Source: Streptomyces caelestis
GTDB lineage: Bacteria; Actinomycetota; Actinomycetes; Streptomycetales; Streptomycetaceae
NCBI RefSeq assembly: GCF_001279005.1
Contig: NZ_LGCN01000108.1
Location: 62,001-126,000, forward strand
DNA length: 64,000 nt
Reading direction: 5' to 3'
The notes beneath the pieces were generated by a model that ran no database searches, was not told the DNA's origin, and saw only the letters and a program-made list of their open reading frames with translations. Of this stretch, positions 20,085-28,139 are shown piece after piece (the first letter of the stretch is position 1; every line of letters starts with the position of its first letter). The translations under genes and the position numbers were made by a program.

Positions 20085-20174
20085 TCAGGCGGTGGCCGGG
20101 AGGTCGGCGGGTTTTCGTCTACGGCGGTGGGGGGTGAGGGCGCGCGAGCGGTGCGCGTACGTCAGCGCGCACAT
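20085..20174 (-). CDS. Possible 29-residue upstream ORF before ssuA
   Basis: ATG preceded by GGTGGA; the peptide begins MCALTYAHRSR and is rich in arginine. It ends 44 bases before the ssuA start. Its Cys in second position and its place inside a sulfur operon suggest a second leader peptide, but there is no family match in memory and the region is GC-rich. Tentative. Confidence 0.25.
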   Translation of the reverse strand: MCALTYAHRSRALTPHRRRRKPADLPATA

Positions 20175-20266
20175 CGGTCCACCCCGCCCTGCCCGGCGCC
20201 GAGGGCGCCGCTTCCTACGCGGCCGCCCTCCTTCGCGAACCCGGTGTAGAAATCGGTGGGGTTCAT
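20162..20266 (-). CDS. Possible 34-residue ORF directly after cysN
   Basis: ATG lies 2 bases after the cysN stop with GGTGGGA about 9 bases upstream; the peptide starts MNPTDFYTGFAKEGG and ends in a Gly-rich tail with one Cys. It overlaps the next small frame by 13 bases. It could be a translated spacer that couples cysN to ssuA. No homologue is recognised. Confidence 0.25.
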   Translation of the reverse strand: MNPTDFYTGFAKEGGRVGSGALGAGQGGVDRCAR

Positions 20267-20268
20267 GC

Positions 20269-21603
20269 TCAGAAGTCCCACCCGTCGTCCCCGGCCTCGT
20301 CCTTGACGGGCTCCGGTGCGGCGAAGGACTCACCGACCATGCCGGCGGTGAGCGTGGTGCCGTCACCGGGGTCGATGAGGATGAACGAACCGGTGCGCCG
20401 CGAGTCCGCGTAGGAGTCGGCGGGCAGCGGCTCGGCGGTGCGGATCTTCACCCGGCCGATGTCGTTGGCGGTGAGCTGCCCGGGGTGCGGGTGCAGCGAC
20501 AGGTCGTCCAGCGTCAGCCGGGACGGGATGTCCTTCACGATCGCCTTGACGGTGCGGGTGCCGTGCTTGAGCAGCACCCGGTGGCCGACGGTCAACGGCT
20601 GGTCGGCGACGTGGCACACGGTGGCCTCGACGTCCTGCGAGGTGGCCGGCGCGTCCTTGCTGGGGACGATCAGGTCGCCGCGGGAGATGTCGATGTCGTC
20701 GGCCAGCAGCAGCGTCACCGACTGCGGCGTCCAGGCGACGTCGACGGGCTCGCCCAGCAGGTCGATCCCGGTGACCGTCGTGGTCCGCCCGGACGGCAGC
20801 ACGGTCACCTCGTCGCCCACCCGGAAGGTGCCCGCCGCGATCTGCCCCGCGTAGCCCCGGTAGTCGGGGTGCTCGGCGCTCTGCGGCCGGATCACGTACT
20901 GCACGGGCAGCCGCGCGTGGCAGTGCGCCAGGTCGTGGCTGACCGGGACGGTCTCCAGGTGCTCCAGCACGGTCGGGCCGCCGTACCAGTCCATGTGCGC
21001 GGACGGCTCCACCACGTTGTCGCCGACGAGGGCCGAGATCGGGATCGCGGTGACCTCGGGGACGCCCAGCTCGGTCGCGTACGCCGTGAACTCCTCGGCT
21101 ATGCCCGCGAACACGGACTCCCGGTAGTCCACCAGGTCCATCTTGTTCACGGCGAGGACGACGTGCGGGACGCGCAGCAGGGCGGCGATGGCGGCGTGCC
21201 GGCGGGTCTGCTCGACGACGCCGTTGCGGGCGTCGACCAGGACCACCGTCAGCTCGGCCGTGGAGGCGCCGGTGACCATGTTCCGCGTGTACTGCACGTG
21301 CCCCGGGGTGTCGGCGAGGATGAACCGGCGCCGGGCCGTGGCGAAGTAGCGGTAGGCCACGTCGATGGTGATGCCCTGCTCCCGCTCGGCCCGCAGACCG
21401 TCGGTGAGCAGCGCGAGGTCGGGCGTCTCCTGACCGCGGCCGGCCGACGCGCGCTCCACGGCCTCCAGCTGGTCGGTGAGGACCGACTTCGAGTCGTGCA
21501 GCAGCCGGCCCACCAGGGTGGACTTGCCGTCGTCGACGGAGCCGGCGGTGGCGAACCGCAGCAGGGTGGTGGCCGCGAGCTCCTCGGCGGTGATGGTGCT
21601 CAT
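20269..21603 (-). CDS. cysN: Sulfate adenylyltransferase large (GTPase) subunit
   Basis: 444 residues, elongation-factor-like GTPase. G1 is GSVDDGKST, G3 DTPGH, G4 NKMD. With CysD it makes adenosine 5'-phosphosulfate from ATP and sulfate, with GTP hydrolysis driving the reaction. No APS-kinase domain is fused; that activity is the separate cysC. The ATG lies 2 bases after the cysD stop, indicating coupled translation. Confidence 0.95.
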   Translation of the reverse strand: MSTITAEELAATTLLRFATAGSVDDGKSTLVGRLLHDSKSVLTDQLEAVERASAGRGQETPDLALLTDGLRAEREQGITIDVAYRYFATARRRFILADTPGHVQYTRNMVTGASTAELTVVLVDARNGVVEQTRRHAAIAALLRVPHVVLAVNKMDLVDYRESVFAGIAEEFTAYATELGVPEVTAIPISALVGDNVVEPSAHMDWYGGPTVLEHLETVPVSHDLAHCHARLPVQYVIRPQSAEHPDYRGYAGQIAAGTFRVGDEVTVLPSGRTTTVTGIDLLGEPVDVAWTPQSVTLLLADDIDISRGDLIVPSKDAPATSQDVEATVCHVADQPLTVGHRVLLKHGTRTVKAIVKDIPSRLTLDDLSLHPHPGQLTANDIGRVKIRTAEPLPADSYADSRRTGSFILIDPGDGTTLTAGMVGESFAAPEPVKDEAGDDGWDF

Positions 21604-21605
21604 GT

Positions 21606-22544
21606 CTAGAAGTACCCCTCGCGCTTGCGGTCTTCCATCGCGGCCTCGGAGAGCTTGTCGTCGGCGCGGGTGGCCCCGCGCTCGGTGAGCCGGGAGGCGG
21701 CGATCTCGGTGATCACCTTCTCGATGGTGTCGGCGTCGGAGTCCACCGCGCCGGTGCAGGACATGTCGCCCACGGTGCGGTAGCGCACGAGCCGTTTCTC
21801 GACCCTCTCGCCGTCCTTCGGGCCGCCCCACTCACCGGCGGTCAGCCACATGCCGCCGCGGGCGAACACCTCGCGCTCGTGCGCGTAGTAGATCTCCGGC
21901 AGCTCGATGTCCTCGCGGGCGATGTACTGCCACACGTCCAGCTCGGTCCAGTTGGACAGCGGGAACACGCGGACGTGCTCACCGGGGGCGTGCCGGCCGT
22001 TGTACAGGTTCCACAGCTCGGGGCGCTGGCGGCGCGGGTCCCACTGGGAGAACTCGTCGCGCAGTGAGAACACCCGCTCCTTGGCGCGGGCCTTCTCCTC
22101 GTCGCGGCGCCCGCCGCCGAACACGGCGTCGAACCTCTCGCTCTGGATCTTCTCGGTGAGCGGCAGGGTCTGCAGCGGGTTGCGGGTGCCGTCGGGGCGC
22201 TCCTTGAGCACCCCGCGGTCGATGTAGTCCTGTACGGAGGCGACGTGCAGCCGCAGCCCGTGCCTGGCGACCGTGCGGTCGCGGTAGTCGAGGACCTCGG
22301 GGAAGTTGTGCCCGGTGTCGACGTGCAGCAGCGAGAACGGGACCGGCGCCGGGGTGAACGCCTTCAGCGCCAGGTGCAGCATGAGGATGGAGTCCTTGCC
22401 GCCGGAGAACAGGATCACCGGCTTCTCGAACTCGCCCGCCACCTCGCGGAAGATGTGCACCGCCTCGGACTCGAGGGCGTCCAGGTGGGAGAGGGCGTAC
22501 GGGTTGCCCGTACCCTCGTGCACGGTGGCGACGGTGGTCGTCAT
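21606..22544 (-). CDS. cysD: Sulfate adenylyltransferase small subunit
   Basis: 312 residues of the PP-loop ATP pyrophosphatase superfamily; the loop is LFSGGKDSI (near 50). The C-terminal FGGGRRDEE and REGYF blocks are typical of CysD. It forms the adenylating half of the CysDN complex. The ATG overlaps the cysC stop by 4 bases. Confidence 0.95.
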   Translation of the reverse strand: MTTTVATVHEGTGNPYALSHLDALESEAVHIFREVAGEFEKPVILFSGGKDSILMLHLALKAFTPAPVPFSLLHVDTGHNFPEVLDYRDRTVARHGLRLHVASVQDYIDRGVLKERPDGTRNPLQTLPLTEKIQSERFDAVFGGGRRDEEKARAKERVFSLRDEFSQWDPRRQRPELWNLYNGRHAPGEHVRVFPLSNWTELDVWQYIAREDIELPEIYYAHEREVFARGGMWLTAGEWGGPKDGERVEKRLVRYRTVGDMSCTGAVDSDADTIEKVITEIAASRLTERGATRADDKLSEAAMEDRKREGYF

Positions 22545-23110
22545 GCCAGTCCCCTTTCGCTGAGCACGGCGTGCACCGACGCCGCGGACTCCTGCACGGT
22601 CTGGTTCTGGGACTCGATCCGCAGATCGGGCGTCTCGGGCTCCTCGTAGGGGTCGTCCACACCGGTCAGTCCGGTGAGTTCGCCCGCGGCCTGCCGGGCG
22701 TACAGGCCCTTCACGTCGCGTACGGAGCACACCTCGAGCGGGGTCGCCACGTGCACCTCGACGTACGGCGTGCCGTTCGCCCCGTGCCGCCCCCGGACCG
22801 CGTCCCGGCTGTCCGCGTACGGCGCGATGACCGGGACGAGCGCGAGGACGCCGTTGCGGGCGAGCAGTTCGGCGACGAAGCCGATGCGCTGCACGTTGGT
22901 GTGCCGGTCCTCGCGGGTGAAGCCGAGGCCCGCGGAGAGGAACTCGCGGATCTCGTCGCCGTCGAGCACTTCGACCCGGCGGCCCTGCTCGCGCAGCCGG
23001 CCGGCCAGCTCGTGGGCGATGGTGGTCTTGCCCGCACTCGGCAGACCCGTGAGCCAGACGGTGGCTCCGGTCGTCACGTGGTTCTCCTGGATCTCGGTGG
23101 TCGTCGTCAT
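22541..23110 (-). CDS. cysC: Adenylylsulfate kinase
   Basis: 189 residues. P-loop GLPSAGKTT, followed by DGDEIREF and the conserved NVQRIGFVAELLARNG helix. It phosphorylates APS to PAPS. Because the reductase in this operon is of the APS type, PAPS is probably made for sulfation or as a reserve branch rather than as an obligate step. One base separates it from the cysH stop. Confidence 0.94.
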   Translation of the reverse strand: MTTTTEIQENHVTTGATVWLTGLPSAGKTTIAHELAGRLREQGRRVEVLDGDEIREFLSAGLGFTREDRHTNVQRIGFVAELLARNGVLALVPVIAPYADSRDAVRGRHGANGTPYVEVHVATPLEVCSVRDVKGLYARQAAGELTGLTGVDDPYEEPETPDLRIESQNQTVQESAASVHAVLSERGLA

Positions 23111-23111
23111 G

Positions 23112-23822
23112 TCAGCCGTGCAGCCCGCACTCGGTCTTGGAACGGCCAGCCCAGCGGCCGGCGCGCGCGTCCTCGCCCTGAAGCACCCGGCGGGTGCAGG
23201 GCGCGCAGCCCACGGAGGCGTAGCCGTCCGTCAGCAGCGGGTTCGTGAGGACGCCGTGCTCGTCGACGTACGCGTGCACGTCTTCCTGCGACCACGTCGC
23301 GATGGGGGAGATCTTCACCTTCCGCCGCTTCTCGTCCCAGCCGACGACCGGGGTGTTCGCCCGGGTCGGGGACTCGTCGCGGCGCAGGCCGGTCGCCCAG
23401 GCCGCATAGCCCTTCAGACCCTCCTCCAGCGGCTTGACCTTGCGCAGCGCGCAGCACAGGTCGGGGTCGCGGTCGTGCAGCCTCGGGCCGTACTCCGCGT
23501 CCTGCTCGGCGACCGTCTGCCGCGGGGTCAGCGTGATGACGTTCACGTCCATCACGGCCTCCACCGCGTCGCGGGTGCCGATGGTCTCCGGGAAGTGGTA
23601 GCCGGTGTCGAGGAACACCACGTCGACGCCGGGCAGCGCGCGGGAGGCGAGGTGGGCGACCACCGCGTCCTCCATCGAGGAGGTCACGCAGAACCGCTTG
23701 CCGAAGGTCTCGGCGGCCCACTGGAGGATCTCCAGGGCGGAGGCGTCCTCCAGGTCCCGGCCCGCCTGCTCGGCCAGGGCCTTCAGGTCCTCGGTGTCGC
23801 GCTCTTCCTGAACAGCCGTCAC
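23112..23822 (-). CDS. cysH: Adenylylsulfate (APS) reductase
   Basis: 236 residues. PAPS/APS-reductase fold with SSMEDAVV and DTGYHFPET nucleotide-binding blocks. The paired cysteines C123-C124 and C206/C209 (CAPC) ligate a 4Fe-4S cluster, which marks the APS-using class. The catalytic Cys is C232 in the C-terminal ECGLH motif. It reduces APS to sulfite for SirA. The GTG start overlaps the stop of the zinc-ribbon gene by 4 bases, with GGGAGG upstream. Confidence 0.94.
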   Translation of the reverse strand: MTAVQEERDTEDLKALAEQAGRDLEDASALEILQWAAETFGKRFCVTSSMEDAVVAHLASRALPGVDVVFLDTGYHFPETIGTRDAVEAVMDVNVITLTPRQTVAEQDAEYGPRLHDRDPDLCCALRKVKPLEEGLKGYAAWATGLRRDESPTRANTPVVGWDEKRRKVKISPIATWSQEDVHAYVDEHGVLTNPLLTDGYASVGCAPCTRRVLQGEDARAGRWAGRSKTECGLHG

Positions 23823-23998
23823 GTCCGCTCCCCTCCCGTGTCGGATCGCTCGAGTCCCCGGGCGAGCAGCCCGAGGAACTTCAGCTGAAAGGCCCGGTTG
23901 CACGCGCCGCACTCCCACGATCCGTGGCTCTGCTCCCCGGGACGCAGGTCCTCGTCGCCGCAGTAGGGGCAGTGGAACGGCGCCGCACGCCCGCTCAC
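23819..23998 (-). CDS. Zinc-ribbon microprotein between sirA and cysH
   Basis: 59 residues from a GTG. Two CXXC pairs are seen, CPYC (about 10-13) and CGAC (about 30-33), giving a compact zinc ribbon followed by a basic, hydrophobic helix. Both ends overlap neighbours by 4 bases (GTGA), so it is made in step with sulfite and APS reductases. A homologue is known to sit here in other Streptomyces but has no assigned role. Possible jobs are an electron or sulfur carrier partner, a redox sensor or a metal donor; nothing in the sequence decides this. Confidence 0.8.
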   Translation of the reverse strand: MSGRAAPFHCPYCGDEDLRPGEQSHGSWECGACNRAFQLKFLGLLARGLERSDTGGERT

Positions 23999-25692
23999 GA
24001 CAGGGCCTCGTCCGACGCGCGGCCGACCCAGGCCGCGAACCGCTCGCCGTCCTCGCGCTCCTCCTGGAAGCGCTTGAGGACCCGCTCGATGTAGTCGGGC
24101 AGCTCGTCCGAGGTCACCTTCAGGCCGCGGACCTTGCGTCCGAAGGACGGCTCCAGACCGAGCGCGCCGCCCAGGTGCACCTGGTAGCCCTCGACCTGCT
24201 CGCCCTTCTCGTCGATCATCAGCTGGCCCTTGAGACCGATGTCCGCCACCTGGATACGGGCGCAGGCGTTGGGGCAGCCGTTGAGGTTGATGGTGATCGG
24301 CTCGTCGAAGTCCGGGATGCGGCGCTCGAGTTCGTCGATCAGCGAGGCGCCGCGCGCCTTGGTCTCGACGATGGCGATCTTGCAGAACTCGATGCCGGTG
24401 CAGGCCATGGTGCCGCGCCGGAACGGGGAGGGCCGGGCGCTGAGGTCCAGTGCCTCCAGGGACTCCACCAGGGAGTCGACCCGGTCCTCCTCGACGTCGA
24501 GGATGATCATCTTCTGCTCGACGGTGGTACGGATCCGGCCGGAGCCGTGCGCCTCCGCGAGGTCCGCGATCTTGGTGAGCGTGGTGCCGTCGACGCGGCC
24601 GACCCGCGGGGCGAAACCGACGTAGTAGCGGCCGTCCTTCTGCCGGTGCACACCGACGTGGTCGCGCCACTGCTGCACCGGCTGCTCGGGAGCGGGTCCG
24701 TCGATCAGCTTGCGCCCGCCCAGGTACTCGTCCTCCAGCACCTGGCGGAACTTCTCCGCGCCCCAGTCGGCGACCAGGAACTTCAGCCGGGCGCGGTTGC
24801 GCAGCCGGCGGTAGCCGTAGTCGCGGAAGATGGACAGGACGCCCTCGTAGACGTCCGGGACGTCCTCGATCGGCACCCACGCGCCCAGCCGCACACCCAG
24901 CTTGGGGTTGGTGGACAGCCCTCCGCCGACCCACAGGTCGAAGCCCGGCCCGTGCTCGGGGTGGCGGACGCCGACGAACGCGACGTCGTTGATCTCGTGC
25001 ACCACGTCCAGCAGCGGCGAACCGGAGATGGCCGTCTTGAACTTGCGGGGCAGGTTCGAGTACGCCTTGTTGCCCAGGACGCGGCGCTTCATCTCCTCCA
25101 GCGCGGGGGTGCCGTCGATGATCTCGTCCTCGGCGATGCCGGCGACGGGGGAGGCGATCATCACGCGCGGGGTGTCGCCGCAGGCGGTGACCGTGGACAG
25201 GCCGACGTCCTCCAGCCGTTCCCAGATCTCGGGCACGTCCTCGACCCGGATCCAGTGGTACTGGACGTTCTGCCGGTCGGTGATGTCGGCGGTGCCGCGC
25301 GCGAACTCCTGCGAGATCTCGCCGATCACCCGCAGCTGCCGGGTCGTCAGGGCCCCGCCGTCGATGCGCACCCGCAGCATGAAGTACTTGTCGTCCAGCT
25401 CCTCCGGCGCCAGGATCGCGGTCTTGCCGCCGTCGATCCCGGGCTTGCGCTGGGTGTACAGACCCCACCACCGCATCCGGCCGCGCAGGTCGTTGGGGTC
25501 GATCGAGTCGAAACCGCGCTTGGAGTAGATCGTCTCAATGCGTGTCCGCACATTGAGACCGTCGTCGTCCTTCTTGAACTGCTCGTTGCCGTTCAGCGGC
25601 GTGTGGTGCCCCACCGCCCACTGTCCCTCTCCGCGGTGACGGCTCACCTTGCGGCGGGAAGTCTCGGCAGGCTTCTGCGGGGTGGCGGCCAT
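23995..25692 (-). CDS. sirA: Ferredoxin-dependent sulfite reductase
   Basis: 565 residues with two ferredoxin-like and two siroheme/4Fe-4S half-domains. Cluster and siroheme ligands are C431, C437 (C-x5-C) and C473, C477 (C-x3-C). Y79 and C171 match the Tyr-Cys pair that is covalently linked in the Mycobacterium tuberculosis enzyme. It reduces sulfite to sulfide with six electrons from ferredoxin. The ATG at 25692 has AAGGA about 10 bases upstream. First enzyme gene after the leader peptide. Confidence 0.95.
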   Translation of the reverse strand: MAATPQKPAETSRRKVSRHRGEGQWAVGHHTPLNGNEQFKKDDDGLNVRTRIETIYSKRGFDSIDPNDLRGRMRWWGLYTQRKPGIDGGKTAILAPEELDDKYFMLRVRIDGGALTTRQLRVIGEISQEFARGTADITDRQNVQYHWIRVEDVPEIWERLEDVGLSTVTACGDTPRVMIASPVAGIAEDEIIDGTPALEEMKRRVLGNKAYSNLPRKFKTAISGSPLLDVVHEINDVAFVGVRHPEHGPGFDLWVGGGLSTNPKLGVRLGAWVPIEDVPDVYEGVLSIFRDYGYRRLRNRARLKFLVADWGAEKFRQVLEDEYLGGRKLIDGPAPEQPVQQWRDHVGVHRQKDGRYYVGFAPRVGRVDGTTLTKIADLAEAHGSGRIRTTVEQKMIILDVEEDRVDSLVESLEALDLSARPSPFRRGTMACTGIEFCKIAIVETKARGASLIDELERRIPDFDEPITINLNGCPNACARIQVADIGLKGQLMIDEKGEQVEGYQVHLGGALGLEPSFGRKVRGLKVTSDELPDYIERVLKRFQEEREDGERFAAWVGRASDEALS

Positions 25693-25819
25693 GGTTGATA
25701 CGTCCTTCGGGACAGGCGGGAGGGAGGCTCTGACCTGCGCATGCGTGGGCACGGGGTCAAGTGCGCGTCACTGCGCGGGGAGTGGGGCGAGGAGAGGGGC
25801 CGTGCGGTGCCGGGTGCTC

Positions 25820-25903
25820 TCAGCGCGCCGGACAGATGGCGCTGGACATGCGGCCGAGGTCGACGTGCCGCCGACTCACCAAGGCGATCCCAGTTCCAGG
25901 CAT
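25820..25903 (-). CDS. 27-residue sulfur-operon leader peptide
   Basis: ATG to TGA gives 27 residues with the central motif RRHVDLGRMSSAICPAR at the C-terminus. This is the conserved 'putative leader peptide' family found ahead of sulfur-assimilation genes in Streptomyces. The single Cys is four residues from the end. It lies 127 bases before sirA, room for an attenuator. Cys-tRNA or sulfur-dependent attenuation is inferred from family position and from cysteine-rich leaders in mycobacteria; it is not proven here. Confidence 0.85.
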   Translation of the reverse strand: MPGTGIALVSRRHVDLGRMSSAICPAR

Positions 25904-25925
25904 GACGGAAGCGTGGCACGGCGAT

Positions 25926-25940
25926 CTGGACACAGTCCAG
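25926..25940. promoter_or_regulatory. 15-bp palindrome in presumed sulfur-operon promoter
   Basis: CTGGAC-ACA-GTCCAG is a perfect palindrome 23 bases upstream of the leader ATG. On the minus strand a TTGGAC minus-35-like box lies at 25945-25950, directly upstream of it; the minus-10 is poor (AGATCG region). Likely an operator for a sulfur regulator. Confidence 0.5.
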
Positions 25941-25955
25941 CTTCGTCCAAAGTGC

Positions 25956-25992
25956 GGACACCCTTGTCTCGAAGCGAGAGACAAGGGTGTCC
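25956..25992. terminator. 15-bp perfect inverted repeat between GNAT gene and sulfur operon
   Basis: Arms GGACACCCTTGTCTC (25956-25970) and its complement (25978-25992) flank a 7-base loop. The position just after the GNAT stop suggests a factor-independent terminator for that gene that also insulates the sulfur promoter. There is no T tract on either strand, and an operator role cannot be excluded. Confidence 0.6.
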
Positions 25993-26030
25993 TTGGTCAC
26001 AAGCGTCGCAGGCGGTCTCGTCCGTGCCGG

Positions 26031-26603
26031 TCAGGCGGGGTGGGCCCCGGCCCACGGGCCCGGAGTCGGTACTTCCGGTTCTTCCTCGACCTTGGTGTCG
26101 AACAGGGTGAAGCCGCGGCGCCGGTAGTTGTCCAGGGCGTGCTCGCCGTCCTTGCTGCAGGTGTGCAGCCACACCCGCGTGGTCGGCTTCAGCCCCGGCC
26201 GGCGGTCCGCCAGGTCCCAGGCGCGGGCCGTGCCGTACGACAGCAGGTGCCCGCCGATGCGCCGCCCCCGGAAGGCGGGCAGCAGCCCGAAGTAGACGAT
26301 CTCGACGACCCCGTCCTCCTGGGCTTCCAGCTCCACGTACCCGGCGGGCGTCCCCCGGTCGTAGGCGACCCACGTCTCCACCCCGGGCCGGTCCAGATGC
26401 TCCAGCCACCGCGCGTACGTCCAGCCCAGCCGGTCGGTCCAGCGGATGTCCCCGCCGACCGAGGCGTACAGGAAGCGGCTGAACTCGGGGGAGGGCACCT
26501 CGGAGCGCACGACCCGCACGTCCCCCTCGGGCACGGCGGCCGCAAGGAGGTCGGTGGGCGAGGTCTGCTCCAGGGACCAGGTGGTCACGGAAAGGGTCGT
26601 CAT
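26031..26603 (-). CDS. GNAT-family N-acetyltransferase
   Basis: 190 residues. The acetyl-CoA loop is seen as PAFRGRRIGGHLL, with the preceding VVEIVYFGLL strand and a C-terminal DNYRRRGFTLF helix-strand typical of GNAT folds. Substrate unknown; it could be a small amine or a protein N-terminus. Stands between a secreted-protein gene and the sulfur operon, with a strong hairpin downstream. Confidence 0.85.
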   Translation of the reverse strand: MTTLSVTTWSLEQTSPTDLLAAAVPEGDVRVVRSEVPSPEFSRFLYASVGGDIRWTDRLGWTYARWLEHLDRPGVETWVAYDRGTPAGYVELEAQEDGVVEIVYFGLLPAFRGRRIGGHLLSYGTARAWDLADRRPGLKPTTRVWLHTCSKDGEHALDNYRRRGFTLFDTKVEEEPEVPTPGPWAGAHPA

Positions 26604-26665
26604 GCCCGAAAGGGAACCATCCGGCGCGAGCTCCTGTCGAACGCCTGACCAGGACGTGGACGGTC

Positions 26666-27937
26666 CTAGTCCAGGGAACGGTCGACCGAGGCCAGCGGCA
26701 GGGCGAACAGCATCCGGCCGGACTGGGACCACACGTCGCCGGTCTCCTCCCAGTAGGACAGGGACGCCACCCGGCCGCTCCAGCAGCGGTGCGTCTCGTC
26801 CGCGCCGCACCGGGTGGGGCGCGCCCCGTCCGTGTCCTGCCGCCACAGCGTTCCGCGCTCGTCCGGCGTCCCGGTCATCCGGCCCAGGTACCAGCCCGAC
26901 CGGTGCGACAGCACGCCGCGCACATCGGTCAGTTCCGTCTCGTACACCCCGACCGGGTCGGTGTCGAGCAGCCCCGCGCGCTGTGGCCCGGTGCTGAACG
27001 CGTACCGCCACAGCCGGGTCGGCCCGTCCTCGTCCGCGGGCGTCGCCTCGTGCGCGACCATGCTGTCGGGTGCGGTGCTGCGGTCCAGGGAGATGCCGCC
27101 CGGCCGGGGCGCGCCGGCCGCGTCCGTCCGGTAGGAGGCGACGGCCGGCAGCACGTACCGCGCCCCCGCCGCCGACCAGCCGCCGGGCACCCGGCCGACC
27201 GACGTGCCCTCCACGGTGGCCCGCTGGACCCGTTCGACGTCGTACACGTACAGCGCGCTGTCGTCCGCCGGACCCGCGGTGACCAGCAGTTTGTCCTGGT
27301 ACCAGACCATGCCGGACACGGCGGAGCCGAGCCCGCGGTAGTCGCGGCCGCCGTCCACCGGAACGGCCAGCAGGGCCCAGGTGTAGCGGAGGCCGTCCGG
27401 GTCGCCGGCGTCCACGAAGGCGACGCGGGCCAGACCGTCCTCTGACGGCGTGCCGGTGCTGCGGCTCCACCCGGAGAGGATCACCCGGTGCTCTCCCCAG
27501 CGGCCGTCGTCGTCCGCGTCCCCGGAGGTGGTGACCGCGCCGGACCGCCAGCCGTCGGTGTCGGCGTCCGGCCAGCAGTACGCGCGGGTCGCGGCGGGCT
27601 CGAGCGGCAGGGTCCGCCGGTCGTCGGCGGTGCAGTCCTCGGCGTCGCCCAGGGCGCCGTCGGGATCGGCGAGCACGGCGCCGACCCCGACCGGCCGGCC
27701 CATTCCCTCCGAGAGCCGGTCCAGCGCGTCGCGCGGCACCTGGTGCTCGGTCAGCCGCAGCGGTGCGGCCTCGGCGGACGCGGTGAGCGGCTTCAGCGCC
27801 CCGGGGTCGTCGGCGTCGGTGGCCTGGGAGGCGCTGATCATGGTGGCGGCCGCGGTCAGCGCGAGGGCGGTCCCGGCCAGCGCCGCCCGCAGCGCCCTGT
27901 TCCGCCTGCGCCGGCGGTGTCTGCCGCGATGCTTCAT
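26666..27937 (-). CDS. Secreted protein of unknown function
   Basis: 423 residues. A very basic N-terminus (14 residues rich in Arg and His) and a hydrophobic stretch (about 15-36) make a signal peptide or single anchor. The rest reads as beta-rich repeated strands with Trp and Tyr, for example WYQDKLLVTAGPADDSALYVYDV, resembling a beta-propeller. Four Cys could form disulfides outside the cell. A clear GGGAGG precedes the ATG. No recognised family. Confidence 0.75.
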   Translation of the reverse strand: MKHRGRHRRRRRNRALRAALAGTALALTAAATMISASQATDADDPGALKPLTASAEAAPLRLTEHQVPRDALDRLSEGMGRPVGVGAVLADPDGALGDAEDCTADDRRTLPLEPAATRAYCWPDADTDGWRSGAVTTSGDADDDGRWGEHRVILSGWSRSTGTPSEDGLARVAFVDAGDPDGLRYTWALLAVPVDGGRDYRGLGSAVSGMVWYQDKLLVTAGPADDSALYVYDVERVQRATVEGTSVGRVPGGWSAAGARYVLPAVASYRTDAAGAPRPGGISLDRSTAPDSMVAHEATPADEDGPTRLWRYAFSTGPQRAGLLDTDPVGVYETELTDVRGVLSHRSGWYLGRMTGTPDERGTLWRQDTDGARPTRCGADETHRCWSGRVASLSYWEETGDVWSQSGRMLFALPLASVDRSLD

Positions 27938-28139
27938 GACGTCCTCCCGAGACGAGCCAACTGCTTCCGGTGGTCCGAGGGTTGACCGTGGAACAGTTGG
28001 GGTGGCCCGTACCGGGATGCTACGGCAGGCGGCCGGTCCGGGAGAGGGAGACCCTGCAAATACGCGAAACAGCGGCCTTCCGGGGCGTCGACGGGCACGC
28101 CCGTACGACCCCGCGCGGCCTTGACGGGCGGAAGGAGGG

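Noticed and set aside
17911..21609. A plus-strand open frame of more than 1200 codons opposite the sulfur operon.
   Set aside because: Antisense frame of GC-rich genes; product is Arg/Gly/Val-rich with no family resemblance, whereas the minus strand encodes cys and ssu proteins with intact catalytic motifs.
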